Assembly (NCBI RefSeq): GCF_005048155.1
Contig: NZ_SUMB01000002.1
Coordinates: 806,001-870,000 of the forward strand
Origin: Streptomyces piniterrae
GTDB taxonomy: Bacteria > Actinomycetota > Actinomycetes > Streptomycetales > Streptomycetaceae
DNA: 64,000 bases
Reading direction: 5' to 3'
The position numbers and the translations under genes were made by a program. The notes below the pieces were generated by a model. The model searched no databases. It was not told where the DNA came from and worked only from the letters and a program-made list of their open reading frames with translations. Each line of letters begins with the position of its first letter. Position 1 is the first letter of the stretch. This document shows, in pieces, positions 45,430 through 54,898 of the stretch.

Positions 45430-46638
45430 ATGACCGCTGAAGACAGTGAAACCGACGGCACTCCAGACGCGGAAGACCACCTTTCCGGCGCCGGTGGTCG
45501 GCACCATGCCGCCGCGGCGACGCCGGACCTGCTGACAGTGGGAGTGGAGGAGGAGTACCTGCTGGTCGATCCCGTGACCCGGGAAGTGAGCCCGCAGTCG
45601 CAGAAGGTCGTGACTTGGCTATCCTCTGCCGGACTCGGTGACCGGATCAGCACCGAACTGACCTGTTATCAGATCGAGGCGCGGACCGAACCGCACACCG
45701 CCATGGCCGACCTCGGCGAGCAGATCCGGTCGATGAGAGCCGCCGTCGCACAGGCCGCCGCCGGGCAGGGCCTGCGCATCATCTCCAGCGGAACTCCCGT
45801 CCTCGGCCAGTCGGTTCCGCCACCCTTCTCCGACGGGCCCCGGTACGCGCGCAGCGTCGAGACCTTCCGCGCCCTGGACGACGAGCAGACCGCCTGCGCC
45901 TGCCACATCCACGTCGGAATGTCGGATCTGACCCGGGCCCTCCAGGTCAGCAACCACCTACGCCCCTGGATCCCGTCTCTCATCGCCCTTTCGGCCAACT
46001 CGCCCTACTGGGCCGCCAGAGACACCGGCTACGCGAGCTGGCGCACGATGACCCTGGCACGCTGGCCGATCGCCGGCCCGCCGCCGTACTTCGAGTCCCC
46101 CGCGCACTTCGACGACCTCGTCAGCCGCGGCATAGAGGCCGGCGCCATCATGGACCGCGGCGGCCTGTACTGGGACATCAGACCCTCCAGCCATGTGCCG
46201 ACCCTGGAGATCAGAGTGGCCGACGCCACCCCCACCGCCGAGGAGACCCTGCTGCTCTCCGCAATCGTCAGGGCCATGGTTGCGACCGCGCTGAAGGCCA
46301 TCGACGCGGGGGAGCCGGCACCGCGTCCGCGGCCGGAGATCCTGCGCGCGGCCTGCTGGCGCGCCGCACGCGACGGCCTGACCGGGCACGGCATCGATCT
46401 GCCCACCAGCCGCCCGGTTCCCGCGACGGCCCGTGTCGACCGGCTCCTGACATGGATTCAGCCGGCTCTACGACACCACGGCGATGTGGCGCTGGTGCGC
46501 GCCGGATGGTCACGACTGCGCACCGACGGCAACGGCGCCGACCGCCAGCGCGCCGCCTACCGCCGCCGGGCCCGCTTCACCGATGTCGTCGACCACCTGA
46601 TCGCCGCCACCACGCCGAACGGCCACGTACCGGGCTAG
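45430..46638 (+). CDS. GCS2-type carboxylate-amine ligase (YbdK/EgtA-like)
   Basis: The 402-residue protein has the glutamate-cysteine ligase 2 motifs: LTVGVEEEYLLVD near residue 35-47, TELTCYQIEARTEPHTAM, CACHIHVGMSD, and LEIRVADATPT. The YbdK family catalyses ATP-dependent peptide-type bond formation between a carboxylate and an amine such as glutamate and cysteine. It may make gamma-glutamylcysteine-like compounds. The first 30 residues are a low-complexity extension. It is divergent from the halogenase-like gene. Confidence 0.87.
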   Translation: MTAEDSETDGTPDAEDHLSGAGGRHHAAAATPDLLTVGVEEEYLLVDPVTREVSPQSQKVVTWLSSAGLGDRISTELTCYQIEARTEPHTAMADLGEQIRSMRAAVAQAAAGQGLRIISSGTPVLGQSVPPPFSDGPRYARSVETFRALDDEQTACACHIHVGMSDLTRALQVSNHLRPWIPSLIALSANSPYWAARDTGYASWRTMTLARWPIAGPPPYFESPAHFDDLVSRGIEAGAIMDRGGLYWDIRPSSHVPTLEIRVADATPTAEETLLLSAIVRAMVATALKAIDAGEPAPRPRPEILRAACWRAARDGLTGHGIDLPTSRPVPATARVDRLLTWIQPALRHHGDVALVRAGWSRLRTDGNGADRQRAAYRRRARFTDVVDHLIAATTPNGHVPG

Positions 46639-46667
46639 GGCCCGTCCGGCGGCTCATGGCCGGGCCC
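46638..46667 (+). terminator. hairpin at the end of the carboxylate-amine ligase gene
   Basis: GGGCCCGTCC (46638-46647) pairs with GGCCGGGCCC (46658-46667), with one mismatch and a 10-base loop. It begins at the last base of the TAG stop codon, unusually close to the gene. Confidence 0.55.
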
Positions 46668-46906
46668 GCGTCACCCGGCACCTCACCGCTCACATAATCG
46701 ATCGCGCTCACCGATCTCCCCGGGCACAATCCGACCAACTGGCCCGGGACGGCGGAACCGTCACCGGCCCGCCGGCGGACGGACTCGGGACCGGGACGGG
46801 CAACGGCCTCGACTGGCCCGAGGAGTGGCGGTCCCCGCTGCGTCTGCTGTGCCGGCACCCACCCTGACGTACGCCATGAGGCGTACCGGACCGCAACGGA
46901 GACGGA

Positions 46907-47518
46907 ATGACCACCGACCGGCCGACCACACCCGCCGACCACCACGGTCCGGCACACCCCGAGGTGATCGTGCTCAACGGGGGTTCCAGCGCGGGCAAGT
47001 CGGGCATCGCCCGCTGCCTTCAGGCGCTGCTGCCGGAACCCTGGCTGGTGACGGGTGTGGACGCGCTGATCGAGTCGATGCCGGCCGCACTGCGGGAGTC
47101 GGACGGCGGGCTCGCGATCACCGCGGACGGCGGCGTCAGCGTCGGGGAGGTCTTCCTGGAACTGGAACGTGCCTGGATGCAGGGCGTGGCGGCGACGGTC
47201 GGGGCCGGTGCGCGGGTCGTCATCGACGATGTCTTCCTCGACGGTCCGGTCTCCCAGGGGAACTGGCGCCGGGCACTGGACGGGCGGAATGTGCTGTGGG
47301 TGGGCGTCCACTGCGACGCCGCGGTGGCGGCGGACCGGGAGGTGGCGCGCGGCGACCGGGTCGCCGGCATGGCCGCGGCACAGGCGGAGCTCGTGCACCG
47401 AGGCGTTGTCTACGACCTGGACGTCGACACCACGACAGCCACCCCCATGGACTGCGCGCGCCTGATCGCCGCCCGTGCCGGAGGGCCGGGCGTCGGGCGC
47501 CGCTCCTCCGCCGTGTGA
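46907..47518 (+). CDS. chloramphenicol phosphotransferase-like P-loop kinase
   Basis: The 203-residue protein has a P-loop near the N terminus ([17 protein letters not shown], Walker A) and the CPT-family [11 protein letters not shown] with acidic residues, followed by [22 protein letters not shown]. Chloramphenicol 3-O-phosphotransferase inactivates chloramphenicol, but many homologues have other substrates. GACGGA precedes the ATG. A short hairpin separates it from the convergent SDR gene. Confidence 0.85.
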   Translation: MTTDRPTTPADHHGPAHPEVIVLNGGSSAGKSGIARCLQALLPEPWLVTGVDALIESMPAALRESDGGLAITADGGVSVGEVFLELERAWMQGVAATVGAGARVVIDDVFLDGPVSQGNWRRALDGRNVLWVGVHCDAAVAADREVARGDRVAGMAAAQAELVHRGVVYDLDVDTTTATPMDCARLIAARAGGPGVGRRSSAV

Positions 47519-47557
47519 AGCCGGCGCCCGCGCCCTGGTAGGACGCCCGTGCCGGCT
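47519..47557. terminator. bidirectional hairpin between CPT-like and SDR genes
   Basis: AGCCGGC (47519-47525) and GCCGGCT (47551-47557) are perfect arms with a 25-base loop, spanning the whole convergent gap. It overlaps the last base of the SDR stop codon. Confidence 0.4.
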
Positions 47558-48348
47558 CAGGCCCGCATGCCGCCGTCGACCCGGAGGACCGTGCCGGTGA
47601 CGTAGGAGGCGCGGTCGCTGAGGAGCCAGGCCGCAGCCTGGGCGATCTCGTCCGGCTCGGCGGCACGGCCCAGCGGGGTCTGCGAGTTGAGGTGCTCGAT
47701 GACGCCGGGGGTCTGCTCGTCCCACTCGTGCAGCATCTCGGTGAGTGTGGTGCCCGGCGCGATGGCGTTGACACGAATACCCTCCGGGCCATACGTGGCG
47801 GCGGCCGACGCGGTGAGACTGTTGACCGCCCGCTTCGCCGCGCCGTACGCGGGCAGCCACGGGTTGGCCATCAGGCTGCCGACGCTGGAGGTGTTGACGA
47901 TGGCCCCGCGCTTCGCGGTGGCGCGGATGGCGGCGATCTCGGCATTCATGGCCAGCCACGGGCCCTTGATGTCGACGGCGCAGACCTGGTCGAAATCGGC
48001 CTCCGACAGCTGGTCCATCGGGCCGGGCGGCTGGCCCGTCGCGCCGTTGTTGAAGGCGATGTCGAGCCGGCCGTACAGCTCCACGGACCGGTCGACGGCG
48101 GCACGGACACTCGCCGGTTCTGCCAGGTCGCACACCACGAAGTCCGCGCTGCCGCCGGCCGTCCTGATCTCCTCGGTCACCGCCTTGAGCTGGGATTCCG
48201 TGCGGGCCGCCAGGAGCACCCTGGCACCTTCCCGGGCGAACAGCCGCGCCGATGCCGCGCCGATGCCGCGACCGGCACCGGTGATGAAGGCGACCTTGCC
48301 GGCGAGCAGGCCCGAGGACGTGGTGGATGTGATCGATGTGTTGTTCAT
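47557..48348 (-). CDS. SDR-family NAD(P)-dependent oxidoreductase
   Basis: The 263-residue classical SDR has VAFITGAGRGIGAASARLF (TGxxxGxG), a replaced NNAG motif (FNNGATGQ), catalytic Ser in NTSSVGSLM and Tyr/Lys in YGAAKRAVN. ATG 48348 is chosen over one 11 codons upstream because the N terminus is already complete. It is divergent from an XRE regulator, a frequent pair in which the regulator controls the SDR. Substrate unknown. Confidence 0.88.
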   Translation of the reverse strand: MNNTSITSTTSSGLLAGKVAFITGAGRGIGAASARLFAREGARVLLAARTESQLKAVTEEIRTAGGSADFVVCDLAEPASVRAAVDRSVELYGRLDIAFNNGATGQPPGPMDQLSEADFDQVCAVDIKGPWLAMNAEIAAIRATAKRGAIVNTSSVGSLMANPWLPAYGAAKRAVNSLTASAAATYGPEGIRVNAIAPGTTLTEMLHEWDEQTPGVIEHLNSQTPLGRAAEPDEIAQAAAWLLSDRASYVTGTVLRVDGGMRA

Positions 48349-48381
48349 GCCGACGAGCCTGAGTACGGGCGCACCGTTCAT

Positions 48382-48402
48382 CCAGGCACCGGTAGTACCT
48401 GG
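48382..48402. promoter_or_regulatory. dyad between SDR and XRE genes
   Basis: CCAGG (48382-48386) and CCTGG (48398-48402) flank an inner imperfect dyad ACCGGT. The element is 33 bases from both divergent starts (48348 and 48435), the expected spot for the regulator's operator. Confidence 0.35.
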
Positions 48403-48434
48403 CTGGGGACCTCGGCGCCGCGCACACTGGGGAG

Positions 48435-49313
48435 GTGGATCGACGAGTACGACGAGAACTTGGTGACTTCCTGCGCAGCAGGCGCGAGCGCATCACCCCC
48501 GCCGACGTGGGGCTGCCCGCCGGGCCGCGCCGCCGCACCCCGGGACTGCGCCGCGAGGAGGTGGCGCAGCTGGCGTTCATCTCGACCGAGTACTACACGC
48601 GACTGGAACAGGCCCGCGCCCCACACCCGTCCCGCGAGGTGCTGGCCCAAATCGCCCGCGCACTGCGCCTGTCGGACGCCGAGCGCGACCACCTCCACCA
48701 CCTCGCCGGTGCCCCGCCGGGACCACCTCCCGGCCCGTCGCGGGAGGTACGGCAGAGCATCGTCGACCTGCTGCACCGGCTGCCGGAGGCCGCGGCGATC
48801 GTGATGTCCGCGACGTACGAGGTCATCGCCTGGAACGAGCTGGCCGCCGCTCTGATGGAGGACTTCTCCGCCCTGTCGCGCCGGGACCGGAACCTCATCC
48901 GACGCGCCTTCCTCGGCCCGTACCGGGACGACCGACGACTGTACGGCGTCTCGGACGCGGACGAGTTCGCCCGCACCTCGGCCCAGCACCTGCGCGCGGC
49001 CGCCGCTCGCTACCCCAACGACCCGGAGGTGACCGCTCTGGTCGACGAACTCCTCGCCGGCAGCGAGGAGTTCGCCCACCTCTGGGCCGCCCACGATGTG
49101 ACCGCCCGCCCCACCCTCTGCAAGACCTTCGAGCACCCGCTCGTCGGCCGGGTCGCCGTCAACTGCGACGTCCTGGACATCGCCGACCGGGACCAGCGAG
49201 TAGTCATCTACACCGCCGCTCCCGGCTCGCCGTCCGCAGAGGCACTTCGGCTGCTGTCGGTCGTCGGCACGCAGCGTATGGACGTGCCCGACCAACCCTT
49301 GCGCCGGCCGTGA
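48435..49313 (+). CDS. XRE-family regulator with MmyB-like ligand domain
   Basis: The 292-residue protein has an N-terminal HTH (TPGLRREEVAQLAFISTEYY region) of PF13560 type and a C-terminal MmyB-like PAS-related domain (VIAWNELAAALMEDF; HPLVGRVAVNCDVL). This actinomycete class often represses a divergent SDR gene, which is the arrangement here. GTG 48435 is preceded by GGGGAG. The ligand domain may bind fatty-acid-like molecules, from knowledge of the family. Confidence 0.9.
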   Translation: MDRRVRRELGDFLRSRRERITPADVGLPAGPRRRTPGLRREEVAQLAFISTEYYTRLEQARAPHPSREVLAQIARALRLSDAERDHLHHLAGAPPGPPPGPSREVRQSIVDLLHRLPEAAAIVMSATYEVIAWNELAAALMEDFSALSRRDRNLIRRAFLGPYRDDRRLYGVSDADEFARTSAQHLRAAAARYPNDPEVTALVDELLAGSEEFAHLWAAHDVTARPTLCKTFEHPLVGRVAVNCDVLDIADRDQRVVIYTAAPGSPSAEALRLLSVVGTQRMDVPDQPLRRP

Positions 49314-50138
49314 TCAGGAGGTTGCCGCCACCGGGGCCTGAAGCTCGGTCACCCAGTCGTCACGGTCCTCCGGGCACTCCAGGGTGATCTCCCGGGGGTA
49401 TCCGGTGGACCGATACCCGTTGCCGTCGATCCAGCGGGCCAGGGTCTGGGCGGTGGGAAGCACGCCGTCCATCGAGCCCCGGTGCACGATGGTCGCCGCC
49501 TGGCCGACGGGCGGCAGGTCGAGCACCCGGAAGTCGCCGTCCTGGAGGGGTGCCGAGACGTGGACGGCCGCGTGGACGGTGATCAGGCCGCCGCCCTCCG
49601 CGGCGTCCTCGTAATAGGCGACACCGGGTCCCGTGGGGGTGACGCCCGCCGCCTCCAGGCGTGGGAACAGCTCGTGGTAGAGCGGCCCGATGACCGGGCC
49701 GATGTCCTCGGGCGCGAAACTCGCCGCGGTCGCGGTCAGCTCCGCCACCCGGATCGCCGGGAGGTACTTGGTGACGACGTCGTTCGTGGGCATGTGCCCC
49801 TCACTCTCGATCGATCGGAGCCTCGCCTCGACCCGGCCCAGCCGCGCCGCCGCGGCGGCCATGGTGGCCTCCAGTTCGGCCCGCCGCAGCCGCAGCATGC
49901 CGCGCAGTTCCTCGGTGCCGATCTTCTCGTCCACGATCTCCCGCACTTGTTGGAGAGTGAAACCGAGGTCCTTGAGCGCGATGACCCGGTTGAGACGAGT
50001 GAGCTGGGCGGCGGAGTAGTACCGGTAGCCGGTGGCAGGGTCGACATGGGCCGGGCGCAACAGTCCGGTCGCGTCGTAGTGACGCAGCATCCGGACCGAG
50101 ACACGGCCGTGCCGGGCGAAGTCTCCGATGGTGAACAT
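49314..50138 (-). CDS. MerR-family regulator with GyrI-like effector domain
   Basis: The 274-residue protein has a MerR HTH (MFTIGDFARHGRVSVRMLRHYD and GLLRPAHVDPATGYRYY), a coiled-coil helix (LEATMAAAAARLGRVEARLRSIE), and a C-terminal GyrI-like domain (VTKYLPAIRVAEL; WIDGNGYRSTGYPREITLECP). The BmrR/TipA-like class senses lipophilic cations or drugs. ATG 50138 has GGAGA upstream. It is back-to-back convergent with the XRE gene, one base apart. Confidence 0.9.
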   Translation of the reverse strand: MFTIGDFARHGRVSVRMLRHYDATGLLRPAHVDPATGYRYYSAAQLTRLNRVIALKDLGFTLQQVREIVDEKIGTEELRGMLRLRRAELEATMAAAAARLGRVEARLRSIESEGHMPTNDVVTKYLPAIRVAELTATAASFAPEDIGPVIGPLYHELFPRLEAAGVTPTGPGVAYYEDAAEGGGLITVHAAVHVSAPLQDGDFRVLDLPPVGQAATIVHRGSMDGVLPTAQTLARWIDGNGYRSTGYPREITLECPEDRDDWVTELQAPVAATS

Positions 50139-50380
50139 GATGTCTCCGAGTTCAGCACCTGACACGATGTGAGGGTCAACAAGAGGATTCGAGGGGTTGC
50201 ACCACGGTCGTTGCGGTCGCAGACCGACGACCGGCCACGGGCGGACTTGGCAGACCTTGGCGGACCTTGGCGGACCTGTACCGGGGCATGTGCACAGGTC
50301 AGTGACGCGCCCGGTAGATTCCGAACCCGCGGTCGGCCTGCGCCGGCCGACTTTCGATGTCGTCCGACGGGGGTTTCTAC

Positions 50381-51709
50381 ATGTTCGGAATAGTCAGGCC
50401 CTGTTCCCATCGTCTGTCCCAGGGGCTCAAGGCGGAGTGGATGGCCCATCTGTGCGGTCTCTGCCTCGCGTTGCGGGCGGATCACGGGCAGTTCGCCCGC
50501 GTCGTCACGAACTACGACGGGCTGATCGTATCCGTGCTGACGGATGCTCAGACCGGCCGGGCGGACGCCGCGCGCCGCACCGCCGGGCCCTGCCCGCTGC
50601 GCGGGATGCGGACCGCTTCGGTGGCGAAGGGGGAGGGCGCGCGGCTCGCGGCCTCGGTGTCCCTCGTCCTCGCCTCGGCGAAGATACGCGACCACGTCGC
50701 CGACCGGAACGGGCTGCTGCGCCGTCGGCCGGTGGCCGCCGCCGCGCGCAAGGTCGCCGCCGGCTGGGACCGGGCCGGGGCGCGCACCGGTGCCAACCTC
50801 GGCTTCGACACCGCCGTCCTCGTCGACGCGGTCGACCGCCAGCTGGGCATCGAAGAACTCGCCGGGCCCGGCACACCGCTGACCCTCATCACCGAACCGA
50901 CCGAGACGGCGACCGCCGCCGCCTTCGCACACACCGCGGTGCTCGCGGGCCGGCCCGGCAACGCCGCGCCGCTCGCCGAGGCCGGGCGGCTCTTCGGGCG
51001 GCTGGCGCACCTCCTCGACGCCGTGGAGGACCGCGCGGCGGATGCCGCCGAAGGCGCCTGGAACCCGCTCACCGCGACCGGCGCCACCACCGCCCAGGCC
51101 CGCCGACTGTGCGACGATGCGGTGCATGGCATCCGCCTCGCGCTGCGCGATGTGGAGTTCGCCGACTCGGCGCTGGTGCATGTGCTGCTGGTGCACGAAC
51201 TCCGGCGCTCGGTGGATCGCGCCTTCGGCACGACGGCGTGCTCCCACCAGGGGCACGGTGCACCGGGACCCGGCCTGCCGCCGCAGCACGGGCAGCAGCC
51301 GCCGCAGTACGGACAACCGCCGCAGTACGGGCAGGCGCCGGCCGGCGGTCCGTACGTCCAGGGACAGCAGCACCTGAACGCGCCACGGTCCCCGTACGGC
51401 GGTGGCCCGGTGCCGCCCGGCGGCCCCGGAGGCGGCGACGGGGGCCATGGTGGCGGCTCCGGCGGCGAGGGCGGGCGGCCCCGGTTCCCGCAGCCGCCGA
51501 AGAAGCCCCGTGGGTTCCTCGCGGGCTGCGCGGTCGCCATCGGACTCTGCTGCACCTGCCAGGTCTGCTGCGCCGATCACTACGACGGGCCGTGGTCGAG
51601 GAAGAGGCGCGAGGGATGCTGTAGCGACGGCTGCGATTCCTGTGACTGCTGCAACTGTTGTGATGGTTGCGATTGCTGCGACGGTTGCAGCTGCTGCGAC
51701 TGCGGTTAG
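50381..51709 (+). CDS. DUF5685 family protein with a Cys-rich C-terminal tail
   Basis: The 442-residue protein begins MFGIVRPCSHRLSQGLKAEWMAHLCGLCLALRADHG (in two runs), with a CxLC-type Cys pair, typical of DUF5685. The helical domain extends to about 285. A Gln/Pro/Gly-rich linker (PQYGQPPQYGQ) follows to about 385. The last 60 residues hold about 20 Cys in clusters (CCNCCDGCDCCDG). The tail could bind metals or form a disulfide knot. Function unknown; a membrane or metal link is inference. Confidence 0.8.
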   Translation: MFGIVRPCSHRLSQGLKAEWMAHLCGLCLALRADHGQFARVVTNYDGLIVSVLTDAQTGRADAARRTAGPCPLRGMRTASVAKGEGARLAASVSLVLASAKIRDHVADRNGLLRRRPVAAAARKVAAGWDRAGARTGANLGFDTAVLVDAVDRQLGIEELAGPGTPLTLITEPTETATAAAFAHTAVLAGRPGNAAPLAEAGRLFGRLAHLLDAVEDRAADAAEGAWNPLTATGATTAQARRLCDDAVHGIRLALRDVEFADSALVHVLLVHELRRSVDRAFGTTACSHQGHGAPGPGLPPQHGQQPPQYGQPPQYGQAPAGGPYVQGQQHLNAPRSPYGGGPVPPGGPGGGDGGHGGGSGGEGGRPRFPQPPKKPRGFLAGCAVAIGLCCTCQVCCADHYDGPWSRKRREGCCSDGCDSCDCCNCCDGCDCCDGCSCCDCG

Positions 51710-51796
51710 GCCCTTCCGATCCTGACCCATCGGCAGGACAGGACAGGACAGGCCCTGGGGCGTTTCGTTCTCTGCCGGTGCTCGCCCCACGCGCAC

Positions 51797-51837
51797 GGTA
51801 CCCCGCCATGTCGGCGTCGCCGCCACAGCGGGGTACC
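51797..51837. terminator. 10-bp stem between convergent genes
   Basis: GGTACCCCGC (51797-51806) and GCGGGGTACC (51828-51837) are perfect arms; the loop contains a smaller GGCG/CGCC stem. It lies in the convergent gap between the DUF5685 and metalloprotease genes and fits a shared terminator. A short aggac pentamer repeat lies just upstream near 51733-51752. Confidence 0.6.
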
Positions 51838-51899
51838 ACGCTCCCGTTTGCCGCTCCCTGCTCGGCGCGGCCGGTCAGAAGACCGTCTGCCGGCGGGGG

Positions 51900-54125
51900 C
51901 TACCGGCTCTCGCGGGTCACCGCCTCCTTGACCCGCTCTGCTTGCATCTCGATGTATCGCTGCACGGAGGGGCTGCTCGTCCTGCGGCGGAACACCTCGA
52001 CCATCTGGTCCATCGTCCGCCGGGCCCGCTCGGGATCGCCGGCCCTGGCCTCCATCCGGGCGCGGCGTCGCATCGTCCACCCCAGAGTGATGTTGTCCAC
52101 GCCCCGGTCCTCCAGGGAGGCGCGGATCACCGAGTCCAGTTGCTCGATGCTCTCGTGGGGATTGGCGGCCCTCGTGCTCAGCGTCTTGTCCGCGCTGAGG
52201 TATTTGAAGTCCCGGGCGGCGTTGGCGCCCTTGACCAGCCGCGGATAGACGGCGAGCGGGTGGTCGGAGTACCGGTCGATCATCTCCTCGAGAGCCGCGT
52301 TTCCGGAGCTCAGTGTCTCGCTGTGCGAGCCGAGCAGGTAGAAGAGCATGCCCTGCTCGTCGCCCATCATCAGCTCGGCCACGTTCTCGTCGTCGTCGGT
52401 GCGGGGCATGCGGACCGTCACCTGGTGGATGGGGGAGAGCACCCGGGAGCCGTCGGACGAGACGTACTGTGCGCGCAGCTGGTACCGGCCGGGCTGCTGG
52501 AAGTACTGGCCTTCCTTGCCATAGCCGATGTAGCAGCTCTTGTAGATCGCCGGCCGCTCGGCGTCCAGCCGGATCTCGGCGTCTCCGTCCAGACAGCGTC
52601 TCATCGGCGGCCGATAGAGCTTTGTCTCGCCCGAAGGGTCGCAGATGGCGATGGAGAGGAAGCCGTCCTTGGGGTCCAGATGCCCATGAGTGGTGCGTCC
52701 GCGCAGGTCGGACGTGGACAGCTTGAGTTCGACCACGACCGGCTGACCGAAGCGGAACGTGTTGTCGGAGCGCAGCTCCAACGCGAGACCGGAGTTGTCG
52801 ATGACGGGATCGGCGAAGAGGTCCATGTCGACCTCGGCCGCGCCCCTGCCGAACGGCTTCCCTCCCATGACCACGTCACGGAAGAAGCCGTGCCGCAGGT
52901 GGATGAGTTCGTTCTCCGTGAACTGGAACGGGAACGCGGCCCAGTAGGCGGCGGGACCGCCGATCGCCGGCGGCGGTGGCTGGAACTTTTGCACGTAGTT
53001 CATCCACGACAGGTCGCCGAAACCGCCGTTGGGGCCCAGAGGCTGCGGCGGATCGCCGAGGTTCTTCTCGAACGAGTGCAGCAGATTGAAGGCGTGGCCC
53101 AGCTCGTGGACGTAGGTACGCAGCTGGGCGCGCTGGCTGGCCGGGTCAGAGCCCTTGATGTTGTCGTGGAAGACCGCGCAGCCCTGTCTCTGGAAGGCTC
53201 CGCTGAAATCGAACATGATCCCTCGGACGAGGGGGTCCACATGCGAGGTGGCCACCAGCTGCCACACCTGCCACAGGGGAGCATCCCGCCAGAGGCTGAA
53301 GTGGTTGACCATCGCGTTGTGCAGCTCGGCCTCGTCCCACTTGGCGTTCGGTCCGGCGGCGGAGGTGTCGATGATGTTGGGGGCCCCGGCCATCTGCACC
53401 TCGACGCCGGCCTCCTGGTACGCCTTCGGCACCGTCAGGGTGCGTGAGGGACTCGTAGGGGGCTGCGGCAGCGAACCGGTGTCGTACGAGAGGAAGGGAA
53501 CCGTCCCGGCCACCGAATCCTGCTCCAGCTGGACGCTGCGGAAGTGCGGTGACACAAACGAGCACACGAATGTCGCGGTCGCACCGGGCGCCGCGGCACC
53601 TGCCGAGAACTGCACGGTTGCCATCGCCGGCCGCGGCGGGAGCCCGGCCGCGCGCGGAATGGTCACCCGCACATGCCGTGAGGCAACGGGGAAGCTGAAC
53701 CTTCCCTGCCCTTCCAGCTTCACCACCCCGGGCTCGGAGGTGATGGCCGGTGCCTCGACGACGAAGGACCCGACATAGCTGGTGGTGGCTCCGCTGGTCT
53801 GGAAGAAGTCGCCGCTCACCCGCATGGTGGGCCGTAGGCCGTCCACGTCGACACGTAGCTCCAGCTGATGCCCCGCATCGGTGCTGCGATAGCGGCCGCG
53901 CACCAGACGCGGTACGGGAGCTGTCGCGTCCCTGAGCGCGGTATGTGCCTCGAGCTGCACTACCTGTGCCTGAAGCTGGGCGGTCTGCTCAGGTCCTTGG
54001 GGCCGGGTGGATGCCGCCTCCGACAGCTGTTCCACCTCAGAGGGTCTGATCAGGTCCTCGATCTCGTAGACCTGGGGTGGTTGCGCCTGTCCGTCGAGCG
54101 ACGTGGGGTCGGTAATGACTGCCAT
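51900..54125 (-). CDS. zinc metalloprotease-like protein (metzincin motif)
   Basis: The 741-residue protein has the zinc site HELGHAFNLLH at residues 340-350, the HExxHxxxxxH form of metzincins. A Met-turn candidate may be SWMNY about 40 residues later. The N terminus has no signal peptide but a coiled-coil-like region (residues 25-70). The C-terminal part has an all-beta segment (VTVRMPRTDDDENVAEL) and a helical end. ATG 54125 has GAGGAG upstream. Substrate unknown. Absence of a signal peptide makes secretion uncertain. Confidence 0.75.
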   Translation of the reverse strand: MAVITDPTSLDGQAQPPQVYEIEDLIRPSEVEQLSEAASTRPQGPEQTAQLQAQVVQLEAHTALRDATAPVPRLVRGRYRSTDAGHQLELRVDVDGLRPTMRVSGDFFQTSGATTSYVGSFVVEAPAITSEPGVVKLEGQGRFSFPVASRHVRVTIPRAAGLPPRPAMATVQFSAGAAAPGATATFVCSFVSPHFRSVQLEQDSVAGTVPFLSYDTGSLPQPPTSPSRTLTVPKAYQEAGVEVQMAGAPNIIDTSAAGPNAKWDEAELHNAMVNHFSLWRDAPLWQVWQLVATSHVDPLVRGIMFDFSGAFQRQGCAVFHDNIKGSDPASQRAQLRTYVHELGHAFNLLHSFEKNLGDPPQPLGPNGGFGDLSWMNYVQKFQPPPPAIGGPAAYWAAFPFQFTENELIHLRHGFFRDVVMGGKPFGRGAAEVDMDLFADPVIDNSGLALELRSDNTFRFGQPVVVELKLSTSDLRGRTTHGHLDPKDGFLSIAICDPSGETKLYRPPMRRCLDGDAEIRLDAERPAIYKSCYIGYGKEGQYFQQPGRYQLRAQYVSSDGSRVLSPIHQVTVRMPRTDDDENVAELMMGDEQGMLFYLLGSHSETLSSGNAALEEMIDRYSDHPLAVYPRLVKGANAARDFKYLSADKTLSTRAANPHESIEQLDSVIRASLEDRGVDNITLGWTMRRRARMEARAGDPERARRTMDQMVEVFRRRTSSPSVQRYIEMQAERVKEAVTRESR

Positions 54126-54315
54126 GCGGTTCGTGCTCCTCTGCTCGTGATCAAGGCCCGTCACATAACGGGCCGGCATTCACAGCCGAGCACGGCTGAA
54201 GAGCGGCGGCGCGGCGAGCGCCCCTGTCCGAGTGGCACACCCACGCGGCGTGGCTTACGTCGATGAGATCGGGGCGCGCGGCCGGGCCCTGAGCGCCGAC
54301 GCGGCCGCGTCCCGC

Positions 54316-54753
54316 TCAGACGACCGGCTGGCCGATGCCCAGCATGTTTCCCTCGCTGTCACGGAACCAGGCGCCGCGTTCACCTCGTGCGCCCTTGCTC
54401 GGGTAGTTCCCGTCGATCTCGACGATCCCGTCACCGCTCTGCCCGCCGCCCAGCTGTCCGGGCAGGTCGACCCTCTCGAATACCACTCCGCGCTGCTTGA
54501 GTTCCGTCACGACCGCATCGATGTCGTCGACCTCCCAGGCCATCTGAGTGAACGTGCCGGGCGAGGCTCCCGCCGATTCGAACAGGGCGAAGTCCGCGCC
54601 GCCGCATCGATACAGCAGCCCACCGGGCCGTTCGTCGACGGGCTCCAGCCCGAGCCGCTCGGAGTAGAAACGCCGTGCCCGGTCCAGGTTCTGCGCCGGA
54701 AGCCTGGTCGCCACCCGTCCCCGGGCCAAGAGGTCTCTGTCGTCTGCGTTCAT
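54316..54753 (-). CDS. VOC-family (glyoxalase/bleomycin-resistance-like) protein
   Basis: The 145-residue protein has the VOC layout: RVATRLPAQNLDRARRFYSERLGLEP, then ADFALFES, AWEVDDIDAVVTELKQRGV, and a final WFRDSEGNMLGIGQ with the typical acidic ligand region. These beta-alpha-beta proteins bind metals and act as isomerases, lyases or drug-binding proteins. ATG 54753 gives the shortest complete fold. Substrate unknown. Confidence 0.88.
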   Translation of the reverse strand: MNADDRDLLARGRVATRLPAQNLDRARRFYSERLGLEPVDERPGGLLYRCGGADFALFESAGASPGTFTQMAWEVDDIDAVVTELKQRGVVFERVDLPGQLGGGQSGDGIVEIDGNYPSKGARGERGAWFRDSEGNMLGIGQPVV

Positions 54754-54898
54754 GGCTCCACTGTGCCGTGAGCAGTGGCCGCCGGGGCGGAGGCGACGCC
54801 GGGGGACACGGGGCGCCCGGCCTCGCCCCCGACGAGGTACGTCATGCCGAAGGGCGGCCCGCGCGCTGCGAGCCGCCCTAGGCATTTCGACGGAGTTG

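Noticed and set aside
53953..54125. Possible longer start of the metalloprotease (to 54179)
   Set aside because: The extra 18 codons lack a Shine-Dalgarno sequence, while ATG 54125 has GAGGAG at workable spacing.
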